From assembly GCF_900104585.1 (NCBI RefSeq), contig NZ_FNVX01000005.1, forward strand, positions 682,001-746,000: a stretch of DNA of 64,000 nt, read 5' to 3'. The notes beneath the pieces were generated by a model, which worked only from the letters and a program-made list of their open reading frames with translations, searched no databases and was not told the origin of the DNA. The DNA comes from Bacteroides ihuae. GTDB lineage: Bacteria; Bacteroidota; Bacteroidia; Bacteroidales; Bacteroidaceae. Positions 53,825 through 64,000 of the stretch are shown here, in pieces (the stretch's first letter is position 1; every line of letters begins with the position of its first letter). The translations under genes and the position numbers were made by a program.

Positions 53825-54132
53825 AAACAAGAAGAATCATGGCGGCTATTGCCGTAGTACTGTTGAGTGTAGCGAGTGTGTATGCAAAAGACTTACGCAC
53901 AGCAGTCTTTAAGGTTGTGCAGATGGAATGTCAGAACTGCGAAAAGAAAGTAGTGAATAACATGAAATTTGAAAAGGGATTGAAGAAAGTGAATACCGAT
54001 TTGGAATCACAAACGGTGACCATTACTTATGATGCCGAAAAAACAACAGTAGAGAAGTTAAAGGATGGTTTCAAGAAATTCAAGTACGAAGCTGAATTCT
54101 TGAATGAAAGCAAGGAAGCTAAGACTAAGTAG
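53821..54132 (+). CDS. Secreted HMA-domain metal-binding protein
   Basis: The 103-residue protein has a signal peptide (MAAIAVVLLSVASVYA) and one heavy-metal-associated domain with MECQNC (C37 and C40), the CxxC copper site. It would act in the periplasm. The ATGA overlap with the receptor gene indicates coupled synthesis, so it may receive metal from, or deliver it to, that receptor. Confidence 0.87.
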   Translation: MKTRRIMAAIAVVLLSVASVYAKDLRTAVFKVVQMECQNCEKKVVNNMKFEKGLKKVNTDLESQTVTITYDAEKTTVEKLKDGFKKFKYEAEFLNESKEAKTK

Positions 54133-54162
54133 GTCTTTAAAGCACTAATAGTCTTTAATAAA

Positions 54163-54212
54163 TGGCTACATGAAGTGTGCAAATCTTGCATTGTTTCATG
54201 TAGCCAATTTTG
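54163..54212 (+). terminator. Hairpin after the HMA gene
   Basis: TGGCTACATGAA at 54163-54174 pairs with TTCATGTAGCCA at 54195-54206. It is followed by ATTTTGG, with an inner TGCAA/TTGCA dyad. It is a probable terminator or attenuator before copA. Confidence 0.65.
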
Positions 54213-54305
54213 GCTTTCTATACCTTTATTTCTTCTGAACAATTGCTAATAGTGCTTGTTTACTACTCAATAGAACACTAACAGACTAAATAATAGCGAA
54301 TAATA

Positions 54306-56519
54306 ATGGGCAAAATAGATAAAAAAGCATTTCCCGTACTGAATATGCACTGTGCTGCATGTGCAAACAACGTAGAACGCACAGTAAAAAAGCTACCCGG
54401 AGTATCGGAGGCTTTGGTTAATCTGGCTACTAATACGCTTTCCGTTACTTACGAAAGCGAACAACTTAATCCCCAAGAGATGCGCGAGGCAGTAGTGGCT
54501 GCAGGTTACGATCTTATTATTGAAGAAGCGCACAAACAAGAACGTCAGGAAGAAGAACAGCAGAAGAGCTATCGCAATCTTAAGCGCAAGGTTATTGGAG
54601 CCTGGATCTTTGTTGTGCCGATGTTGCTCCTCTCGATGGTCTTTATGCATCTTCCTTTTGCAAACGAAGCGATGTTGGTGCTTACACTGCCGGTTTTGTT
54701 GCTCTTTGGCAAATCCTTTTACGTCAATGCTTGGACGCAACTTCAATTAGGCCGTAGTAATATGGATACATTGGTGGCACTGAGCACCTCTATCGCTTTT
54801 CTCTTTAGTGTTTTCAATACGTTCTTTCCTCAATTTTGGTATAGTCGTGGCTTAGAACCGCATGTGTATTATGAAGCTGCTACGGTTATTATCGCTTTTG
54901 TGCTTACCGGCAAACTGATGGAAGAGCGAGCCAAAGGAAATACCTCTACTGCTATTCGCAAACTGATGGGGCTTCAACCCAAGACTGCCCGTGTACTGCG
55001 TGACGGAGTAGAAACAGATATACTTATTGAACTTTTGCAGGTGAACGAACAGGTGATCGTTCGCCCCGGAGAACAAATACCTGTTGATGGTACGCTTGTC
55101 AATGGAACATCTTACATCGATGAAAGTATGATAAGCGGCGAACCCATTCCGGTAGAGAAGAAATCGGGCGACCGTGTATTGGCGGGTACGATCAATCAGA
55201 AAGGATCATTCGTGATCAATGCTACCAAAGTAGGCAATGAAACGGTGCTTGCGCGTATCATCAGTATGGTGCAGGAAGCGCAGGGCAGCAAGGCTCCTGT
55301 GCAGCGAATAGTGGATAAAGTTACGAGCATTTTCGTACCTACAGTACTGATCATTTCAGTACTAACATTCATTCTTTGGCTTTTAATTGCCGGTCCCGAT
55401 TACTTTTCGCATGCCATTCTTTCTGCAGTCTCCGTACTCGTCATAGCCTGTCCCTGTGCCTTGGGACTAGCTACCCCTACAGCTCTTATGGTAGGTATTG
55501 GCAAAGCGGCCGATTATCATATTCTGATAAAAGATGCTCTTGCCTTAGAGCAGATGCGCAAAGTCAACGTGGTGGTACTCGACAAAACGGGTACGCTTAC
55601 CGAAGGACATCCTACGGTATCTACTATGTTGTGGGAACGCACTGAAGATGAACATTATAAAAACGTGTTGCTTGCTGCCGAACTGAAATCGGAACATCCT
55701 CTTGCTGAGGCTATTGTAACCATTTTGCAGAAAGAAGAGATTCTTCCGGTTGCGCTTGATAGTTTTAATAGCATTACCGGAAAGGGAATCAAAGTTTTCT
55801 ATGAAGGACAAACGTATTGGGCAGGTAGCCATAAACTATTAAAAGATTTCTGTGCAGGAATTTCTGATGTGATGGCCGGAATGCTGGCACAGTACCAATC
55901 GGCCGGAAACAGTATAGTTTATTTTGGACGCGAAAACGAATTATTAGCTGTCATACCTATTACCGACCAGATAAAATCGACTTCTGCTGAAGCCATCAAG
56001 GAACTCAAACGACAAGATATTGAGATTTGTATGCTCACCGGAGATGGCGAGCGAACGGCTTCTGCTGTAGCCAAACAATTGGGCATTGATCGCTTTGTTG
56101 CCGATGCGTTGCCTGATGACAAAGATCTTTTTGTTCATGAACTTCAGTTACAGGGTAAAACAGTAGCAATGGTGGGTGATGGTATTAATGATTCTCAGGC
56201 TTTGGCTCGTGCAGATGTAAGCATCGCCATGGGCAAGGGAACAGATATTGCTATGGATGTAGCAATGGTTACACTGATGACTTCAGATTTGCTGTTGCTT
56301 CCTAAAGCTCTTGTCTTGTCCAAGCAAACCGTTCGTCTGATTCATCAAAACCTCTTCTGGGCATTTATCTACAACCTTATAGGCATACCGATTGCGGCAG
56401 GATTACTCTTCCCGCTCAACGGAGTGTTGCTCAATCCAATGCTTGCCAGTGCGGCAATGGCATTCAGCTCGGTTAGTGTGGTGCTAAATAGTTTGAGCTT
56501 AGGACGCAGGAAACTTTAA
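54306..56519 (+). CDS. copA: Copper-type P1B ATPase (CopA-like)
   Basis: The 737-residue transporter has one N-terminal HMA domain with [11 protein letters not shown] (C16, C19) and a run of membrane helices. An actuator TGEP-like loop (here MISGEPIPV) follows, then the CPC ion site in [14 protein letters not shown] (C382, C384), the DKTGT phosphorylation motif at D426, HPLAEA, and [25 protein letters not shown] with HMA indicates monovalent copper (or silver) export. The direction of the neighbouring receptor is not settled by this. It follows the HMA gene by about 170 bp. Confidence 0.93.
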   Translation: MGKIDKKAFPVLNMHCAACANNVERTVKKLPGVSEALVNLATNTLSVTYESEQLNPQEMREAVVAAGYDLIIEEAHKQERQEEEQQKSYRNLKRKVIGAWIFVVPMLLLSMVFMHLPFANEAMLVLTLPVLLLFGKSFYVNAWTQLQLGRSNMDTLVALSTSIAFLFSVFNTFFPQFWYSRGLEPHVYYEAATVIIAFVLTGKLMEERAKGNTSTAIRKLMGLQPKTARVLRDGVETDILIELLQVNEQVIVRPGEQIPVDGTLVNGTSYIDESMISGEPIPVEKKSGDRVLAGTINQKGSFVINATKVGNETVLARIISMVQEAQGSKAPVQRIVDKVTSIFVPTVLIISVLTFILWLLIAGPDYFSHAILSAVSVLVIACPCALGLATPTALMVGIGKAADYHILIKDALALEQMRKVNVVVLDKTGTLTEGHPTVSTMLWERTEDEHYKNVLLAAELKSEHPLAEAIVTILQKEEILPVALDSFNSITGKGIKVFYEGQTYWAGSHKLLKDFCAGISDVMAGMLAQYQSAGNSIVYFGRENELLAVIPITDQIKSTSAEAIKELKRQDIEICMLTGDGERTASAVAKQLGIDRFVADALPDDKDLFVHELQLQGKTVAMVGDGINDSQALARADVSIAMGKGTDIAMDVAMVTLMTSDLLLLPKALVLSKQTVRLIHQNLFWAFIYNLIGIPIAAGLLFPLNGVLLNPMLASAAMAFSSVSVVLNSLSLGRRKL

Positions 56520-56563
56520 TATTTACCTAATATTTGATTTAAAATCGCTTATTTGATCATAAA

Positions 56564-57232
56564 ATGAATACAACTTATATTGATTGGGGACTTACCCCTT
56601 ATTCTGAAGCCTGGAAACGGCAGACGGAACTGTTTGATGCGCTCGTTGAAGCCAAACAGAATGGTGAACCTTACGAAAATCATATCATCCTTTGTGAGCA
56701 TCCACACGTTTATACACTTGGGCGCAGCGGCAAAGATAACAATATGTTGCTTGGCGAAGAACAACTCAAAGCCATTGATGCTACACTCTTTCATATAGAT
56801 CGTGGTGGAGATATCACTTATCATGGGCCGGGACAGTTGGTTTCTTATCCTATAATTAATTTGGAAGAGTATAAACTTGGTCTAAAAGAGTATATACATT
56901 TGTTGGAAGAAGCCATCATCCGGGTATGTGCTTCTTATGGCATCACAGCGGGCAGACTAGAGAAAGCTACAGGTGTATGGCTGGATATCGACACTCCACG
57001 TACACGGAAAATTTGCGCGATGGGAGTGCGGTGTAGCCACTACGTCACGATGCATGGATTGGCTTTCAATGTAAATACAGACTTGCGCTATTTCAGCTAT
57101 ATTCATCCCTGTGGATTCATTGATAAGGGCGTTACCTCTTTACAACAAGAGCTAGGACGACCGGTTGATATGGAAGAAGTGAAGCTCCGATTTAAAGGTG
57201 AGATGGAAAAGCTGTTTCAAAAGAGTCTATGA
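56564..57232 (+). CDS. lipB: Octanoyl-(acyl carrier protein) protein transferase
   Basis: The 222-residue protein has the LipB blocks LCEHPHVYTLGRSGKD, RGGDITYHGPGQLVSYPI and RTRKICAMGVR, with K149 matching the catalytic Lys. C183 in HPCGFIDKGVTSL is the catalytic Cys. It transfers octanoyl groups from ACP to lipoyl domains. It lies 44 bp after copA. Confidence 0.95.
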   Translation: MNTTYIDWGLTPYSEAWKRQTELFDALVEAKQNGEPYENHIILCEHPHVYTLGRSGKDNNMLLGEEQLKAIDATLFHIDRGGDITYHGPGQLVSYPIINLEEYKLGLKEYIHLLEEAIIRVCASYGITAGRLEKATGVWLDIDTPRTRKICAMGVRCSHYVTMHGLAFNVNTDLRYFSYIHPCGFIDKGVTSLQQELGRPVDMEEVKLRFKGEMEKLFQKSL

Positions 57233-57280
57233 GTCGACACGATGTATAACATATATTGTTATCAAACAGACTTTAAATGT

Positions 57281-57328
57281 AAACTCCCCTGCCAGCTACC
57301 AGATAGAGTAGAATAGGCAGGGGAGTTT
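57281..57328. terminator. Bidirectional terminator between lipB and the thioredoxin gene
   Basis: A perfect 13-bp stem, AAACTCCCCTGCC with GGCAGGGGAGTTT, has A and T tracts outside it. Confidence 0.85.
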
Positions 57329-57371
57329 TATGAAAATGAAAGTAAAAAAGTATCTTGTTTTTTCTGATTCG

Positions 57372-57839
57372 CTATTTCTTAAGTAAGACCTTCTCTATTG
57401 CTTCTTTCAACGAAGCTTTTGGCAAAGCTCCTTGTGCCATTTGAGGTTCTCCGGTCATGGGAACAAAAAGTAGGGTAGGGATGCTACGAATTCCAAATGC
57501 AGCAGCCAGTTCCTGTTCTTCCTCTGTATTTATCTTATACACATAAATTTGATCACCATATTCGGCAGCCAACTCTTCGAGCAGAGGAGCTATCATTTTG
57601 CATGGACCGCACCATGAAGCGTAAAAGTCAATCACCGCAGGTTTGTCGCCCAGATATTTCCATTCTTCGGGACTTTTTTCGTAATTGGCTACTTTGCTTA
57701 AGAACTCTTCTTTTGTCAATGGAATCGTTTTCATTTCATTACCTGTTTTAGTTGTTTTTTCTTCGTTGCTTTTTTGTTTTCCACTACATGATGAAATGAC
57801 CATAGTCATCATGGTGAAGGCAAGTAGTATCTTTTTCAT
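57372..57839 (-). CDS. Thioredoxin-fold lipoprotein
   Basis: The 155-residue protein has a lipobox VISSC (C18) and a thioredoxin domain with FYASWCGPCKMIAP (C77, C80) and the cis-Pro segment IRSIPTLLF. It would act in the periplasm attached to a membrane, reducing or exchanging disulfides. The upstream small membrane protein overlaps its ATG by 4 nt, so they are coupled. Confidence 0.92.
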   Translation of the reverse strand: MKKILLAFTMMTMVISSCSGKQKSNEEKTTKTGNEMKTIPLTKEEFLSKVANYEKSPEEWKYLGDKPAVIDFYASWCGPCKMIAPLLEELAAEYGDQIYVYKINTEEEQELAAAFGIRSIPTLLFVPMTGEPQMAQGALPKASLKEAIEKVLLKK

Positions 57840-58060
57840 TTTTTATTTTTGTTTTTTTGAAACATGCTAAGTAACAATCCTCCCAGTATGGCTCCCCAGA
57901 TAACGCTCATCACGGGTGATGATGTGATGGGACAGGTTCCGGTAGAGCACCCCACGTATAGCCAATAGAAATATCCCCCAATTCCGCCTACTGCTGCTCC
58001 TATAAGGAACAGAATGTTTTTCCGTATCAATTCTTTTAGTTGCTTCATGTAGTCATTCAT
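57836..58060 (-). CDS. Small membrane protein, DUF6132-like
   Basis: The 74-residue protein has a glycine-rich helix, LFLIGAAVGGIGGYFYWLYV, then GCSTGTCPITSSP, and a second helix, VIWGAILGGLLLSMF, before a Lys/Asn tail. The GCSTGTCPIT wording fits a family I know as DUF6132, of unknown function. The two cysteines and the coupled thioredoxin gene suggest a thiol role, which is inference. Confidence 0.75.
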   Translation of the reverse strand: MNDYMKQLKELIRKNILFLIGAAVGGIGGYFYWLYVGCSTGTCPITSSPVMSVIWGAILGGLLLSMFQKNKNKK

Positions 58061-58448
58061 TTTCTGAGTTTACCTTATAACAAGTTTCCTGTGGAAAATG
58101 ATTTTGCGCTTAAGGTTAATTAAGATATAGCATTATTTTATAGATTCTATGATTACCAGATAATATAACCTCCTTTAGCCAAAAATAGCTTAAGGGTTTG
58201 TTGTCGTTTTATTGATGCTTTGATCGACTACATGTTCGGTATAGTCTTTTTGCTTACTGTTTGCTAGTGGTATATGTGTACGTATTCGTTGCGCATCCAA
58301 ACAAATCATTAATTGTAATACTCTGTGGCAAATTTAGTAAATTAGATGTAGCGCCAATTATTCCTTTATTCAAATCTCGCATTTAAGCCATAGAAATATT
58401 CTTCAATAGCAATAAAGTTCTATTAATTTACAGTCAATGGAAGATATA

Positions 58449-58536
58449 AGATCAGCGCGGTGAATTAACTAGATCAGCACGGTTAATTAACTAGTTCACC
58501 GCGGTGAACTAGTTAGTTAACCAAACCCCTCTCACA
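58449..58536. repeat. 22-nt tandem repeat with a 42-bp palindrome
   Basis: Four units begin with AG at 58449, 58471, 58493 and 58515, exactly 22 nt apart: AGATCAGCGCGGTGAATTAA, AGATCAGCACGGTTAATTAA, AGTTCACCGCGGTGAACTAG and AGTTAACC. The region 58481-58522 is a palindrome of 42 bp with a single mismatched pair, centred on CCGCGG. Its inner 26 bp (58489-58514) are perfect. Confidence 0.85.
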
Positions 58537-58594
58537 AGGCTTGTGGAAGGGGCTATAAATGTTGACAAATGAAGTGAGTTATAGGCTTGTCAAC
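58526..58594. repeat. Two further dyads downstream of the palindrome
   Basis: CCCCT-N2-CACAAG and CTTGTG-N2-AGGGG at 58526-58552, then GTTGACAA at 58561-58568 with TTGTCAAC at 58587-58594. They could act as terminators or as protein sites. No gene stop codon lies directly upstream on either strand. Confidence 0.6.
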
Positions 58595-58642
58595 CTAAGG
58601 GTAGGGCTTATATTTATGATCGACAGATTTCGTTGACCATCG

Positions 58643-59419
58643 TTATTTTTTCATTCTTAGCACACGAATTCCTGTCCAAGTATTCTTGCTATCTAGTTGT
58701 TTACGTAAGCTTTGTTCTTGAACGATCACTTTTTTCTGTAGTGAAGAGGCGTGAAGCAGGTGCAGCTCATCTTTGATGTAGATGGCAATGCCCAGATGAC
58801 TGACATCTAACCCCGGAGTATTCGTTGTTATGGCTATGATATCACCATTTTTAATCCATTGAAATCCTTTCTCTGGAATGAGTTCTTTGGGTACGTAATA
58901 GATTTCGTGTCCCGATAATGCTTTTTCGTATCCGGCCATTTTTGCTACATTCTCAGGAGAATTTTTTAGTTGTTTATATAGCTCCGGATGTGTAGACATG
59001 TAAGATAATTGAACGGTCATTGTGGACGGACTGTATTTCTTTGCTATATCTTCAATAAGTCCTTTGCGGATGTTATCGTTTATCCAATCGGTCATATAAT
59101 GAAGGCGTGAGGTGTATCCGTCAATCTTTCCATCACGATAACGAATTTGTTGCAGGTTTCTCATGAAATCGGCTTCACTCATTTCATCTCCTTGGGTGGG
59201 ACAGAGGGACATGGCGAGTACATTCTCTACAAAAGTAGTACAATCTACCTCATCACAATTGACGACGAGTTCTTCGTCATTATTCACTTCGAGCGTGTTG
59301 GCCACATAGGGCACACCAATCAACTTGAGCGCATTGTTGAGCATGGCGCTAGTTTCTTGTGCAGCGGCTGATAGTGAAAACAGTCCCGTACAAAGTAAAA
59401 GAAATGCAATTTTTTTCAT
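58643..59419 (-). CDS. DUF1460 family secreted amidase-like protein
   Basis: The 258-residue protein has a signal peptide ending SAAAQ and an NlpC/P60-type DUF1460 domain. The probable catalytic Cys is C60 in EVDCTTFVENVLAM and the His is H208 in DVSHLGIAIYI. RLHYMTDWINDN and GYEKALSGHEIYYVP are conserved elements. Family members cleave the amide between muramic acid and L-Ala. It acts in the periplasm or outside. It lies 79 bp downstream of the beta-galactosidase gene. Confidence 0.87.
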   Translation of the reverse strand: MKKIAFLLLCTGLFSLSAAAQETSAMLNNALKLIGVPYVANTLEVNNDEELVVNCDEVDCTTFVENVLAMSLCPTQGDEMSEADFMRNLQQIRYRDGKIDGYTSRLHYMTDWINDNIRKGLIEDIAKKYSPSTMTVQLSYMSTHPELYKQLKNSPENVAKMAGYEKALSGHEIYYVPKELIPEKGFQWIKNGDIIAITTNTPGLDVSHLGIAIYIKDELHLLHASSLQKKVIVQEQSLRKQLDSKNTWTGIRVLRMKK

Positions 59420-59440
59420 GCGTAAATGAGTTATAAGTTT

Positions 59441-59490
59441 AGAATCGGGAATAAAACGATCAGATAATTGAAAGGTTTGTTCCCGATTCT
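59441..59490 (-). repeat. Hairpin between beta-galactosidase and DUF1460 genes
   Basis: AGAATCGGGAA at 59441-59451 and TTCCCGATTCT at 59480-59490 form a perfect 11-bp stem. No T-run follows on the minus strand, so it may be an attenuator or stability element rather than a full terminator. Confidence 0.55.
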
Positions 59491-59498
59491 GGATAATT

Positions 59499-62732
<3,234 letters not shown>

Positions 62733-62759
62733 TTATAATATAAAAAGATAGTGAATGGA

Positions 62760-63620
62760 TTATAGCTTTACGCCATCACGAAGCCATTTTTCCAACTCTT
62801 CCGTCCATTGACGTTTGTAAGTGAAATTATCACGGAAGCCCCAGCCATGACCACCTGTAGGGTAGATGTGCATGGTAGCAGATACATTGTTCTTCAACAA
62901 AGCCAGATAATAGTTCACACTATTTTGAGGTGGAACAGCTCCATCATCCGATGAGAGAGCGATGAATGCCTGTGGCGTTTTGGCTGTGACTTGTAGTTCA
63001 TTGGAGTATTTCTTTTGCAATTCTTCCGTGGGAGCTTTGGTTATCAGGTTTTCACGAGAGCCGGCATGTGTGTAGCTTGGATTCATCGTGACTACCGGAT
63101 AGAGTAATATCTGAAAATCGGGGCGGGTCTCTTTGCTGCTATAGTGAGTAGCCAGTGTAGAGGCGAGATGACCTCCGGCCGAGGCACCCATGATACCTAC
63201 TTTAATCGGATCGATCTTCCATTCGGCAGCATGCTGGCGTACTAAACGGATTGCTTGTTCGGCATCCGAGAGAGGAACTTCATTGTGTCCGTTGGGCATG
63301 CGATATTTCAGTACGATATATGTAATGCCTTGTGTGTTGAACCATGCTGCCATGTCGTGACCTTCATGATTCATTGCCAGGCGTGCATAACCTCCACCCG
63401 GACACATAATGATAGCCATACCATTCGGTTTATCTGCACAATAAACGGTAATGTCGGGTTTAATAATGTTGCTAACTCTTCCGTTTTCTCCATCTTTTTC
63501 TTCCCCTTTTTGCCCGTTTGTATTAGGCGCACCATTGGGCCATAAAGGAAGTTCGATAGGCTTTTGTGCCTGTACACTCATAGCTAAAGATAATAGAACT
63601 GTAATTAAAATTGTTTTCAT
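62760..63620 (-). CDS. Exported alpha/beta-hydrolase esterase (acetylxylan esterase-like)
   Basis: The 286-residue protein has a signal peptide (MKTILITVLLSLAMSVQAQ) and the oxyanion element CPGGGYARLAMNHEG. The nucleophile is S147 in GASAGGHLAS, and SSDDGAVPP and GGHGWGFRD provide the Asp and His. It resembles the BD-FAE/acetyl esterase group that removes acyl groups from plant or host glycans. It starts 10 bp after the OPT transporter gene. Confidence 0.88.
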   Translation of the reverse strand: MKTILITVLLSLAMSVQAQKPIELPLWPNGAPNTNGQKGEEKDGENGRVSNIIKPDITVYCADKPNGMAIIMCPGGGYARLAMNHEGHDMAAWFNTQGITYIVLKYRMPNGHNEVPLSDAEQAIRLVRQHAAEWKIDPIKVGIMGASAGGHLASTLATHYSSKETRPDFQILLYPVVTMNPSYTHAGSRENLITKAPTEELQKKYSNELQVTAKTPQAFIALSSDDGAVPPQNSVNYYLALLKNNVSATMHIYPTGGHGWGFRDNFTYKRQWTEELEKWLRDGVKL

Positions 63621-63630
63621 ATTATTCGGT

Positions 63631-63999
63631 TTATTTTTTCATAGATGCTTTGACAAAATAGAGGATAAGTAAAGCATAAGCACCGAGTGACAATACTTCC
63701 GACCAACTGTTTTGCAACCATGTTTCTTGTACCATATTTATGCCTCCGAAGCGCATAGCAGCACTAACAACGCCCATCAAAGCACCTCCGGCGATAAATC
63801 CTGAAGCAAGTAGCGTACCTTTTTCGCCACGTGCTGTGTTCAGAGCCACATCTTTGCTGCGTGTGGTTACATACCAGTTAACTGCTCCACCTACTACAAG
63901 CGGCACATTCAGCTCTAAAGGAATGAACATACCCAAGGCAAAAGCAAGAGCTGGAATTTTAAAGAATGTGAGTACGATAGCGAGAATAGCACCAATGCC
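63631..63999 (-). CDS. OPT family oligopeptide transporter, C-terminal part only
   Basis: This is the last about 122 residues of a membrane protein whose 5 prime end lies beyond the window. The frame continues to the window edge as GIGAILAIVLTFFKIPALAF, then GMFIPLELNVPLVVGGAVNW and FIAGGALMGVVSAAMRFGG, ending YALLILYFVKASMKK. The GMFIPLELNxPLVVGG wording is typical of OPT transporters, which import peptides or metal chelates. It is followed at once by the esterase gene. Confidence 0.85.
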   Translation of the reverse strand, partial: GIGAILAIVLTFFKIPALAFALGMFIPLELNVPLVVGGAVNWYVTTRSKDVALNTARGEKGTLLASGFIAGGALMGVVSAAMRFGGINMVQETWLQNSWSEVLSLGAYALLILYFVKASMKK

Positions 64000-64000
64000 G

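Larger units (their letters stand above)
58061..58642. other. Gene-free region with clustered inverted repeats
   Basis: About 580 bp between the DUF6132-like gene and the DUF1460 gene lack a supportable reading frame. The left 380 bp are plain AT-rich sequence. The right part, 58449-58594, is filled with palindromes and 22-nt repeats, listed separately. Confidence 0.7.

Overview
The window looks like chromosome of a Bacteroides-type member of the Bacteroidota. The genes are moderately AT-rich, and the upstream regions repeatedly carry the Bacteroidota -7 box TAnnTTTG, sometimes with a TTTG-like -33 box about 19 nt upstream, and few clear Shine-Dalgarno sites. Gene content fits: SusC/Oar-style TonB receptors, Na+-NQR, a secreted bleomycin-hydrolase-like peptidase, exported GH2 beta-galactosidase and many lipoproteins. 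All family names come from reading the translations; no database search was run.

Layout. 1-1500: a three-gene cassette (Xre-type HTH protein, DUF3990 ADP-ribosyltransferase-like protein, DUF3791-like protein) that looks like a toxin-antitoxin module. It has a palindromic operator and is bracketed by two near-identical hairpin terminators in opposite orientation, one of which belongs to tRNA-Lys(TTT). 1.6-7.2 kb: ettA and a large Oar-like TonB receptor. 7.2-10.9 kb: a hybrid sensor kinase translationally coupled to a membrane-anchored EEP phosphatase/nuclease. 11.0-28.3 kb: an exopolysaccharide locus on the minus strand in two transcription units. It holds ten glycosyltransferase genes, a flippase, an O-antigen polymerase/ligase-like protein, an acyltransferase, a Wzz/BY-kinase-like protein with a decayed kinase domain, and a short TolC-like outer-membrane protein. 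28.5-30 kb: C1 peptidase. 30.4-36.2 kb: nqrABCDEF. 36.3-37.6 kb: a DbpA-like helicase. The nqr-helicase block is flanked by two inverted copies of a repeat of about 200 bp. 38.6-42.2 kb: serC, serA, a small membrane protein and DUF1015. 42.4-45.8 kb: a YigZ-family protein, a CDGSH protein, an orphan HpaII-like endonuclease followed directly by an 84-bp tandem array, and a nitroreductase. 45.8-50.9 kb: a DUF3298 lipoprotein, rsmG, an MBL hydrolase and gcvP. 51.0-56.5 kb: a heavy-metal (probably copper) module of a Cys-rich protein, a TonB receptor, a secreted HMA protein and a CopA-like ATPase. 56.5-58.1 kb: lipB, a thioredoxin lipoprotein and a small membrane protein. 58.1-58.6 kb: a gene-free stretch dense in palindromes. 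58.6-64 kb: DUF1460 amidase, beta-galactosidase, esterase and the end of an OPT transporter.

The most unusual signals are non-coding. The 84-bp array (44510-45000) carries 24 intact TCACA motifs spaced 11 and 31 nt apart, so all fall on one face of the helix. Two separate loci (21.31-21.42 kb and 58.45-58.54 kb) carry 22-nt-period dyad repeats that look related. The best protein-coding candidate for a little-described system is the HTH/DUF3990/DUF3791 trio.
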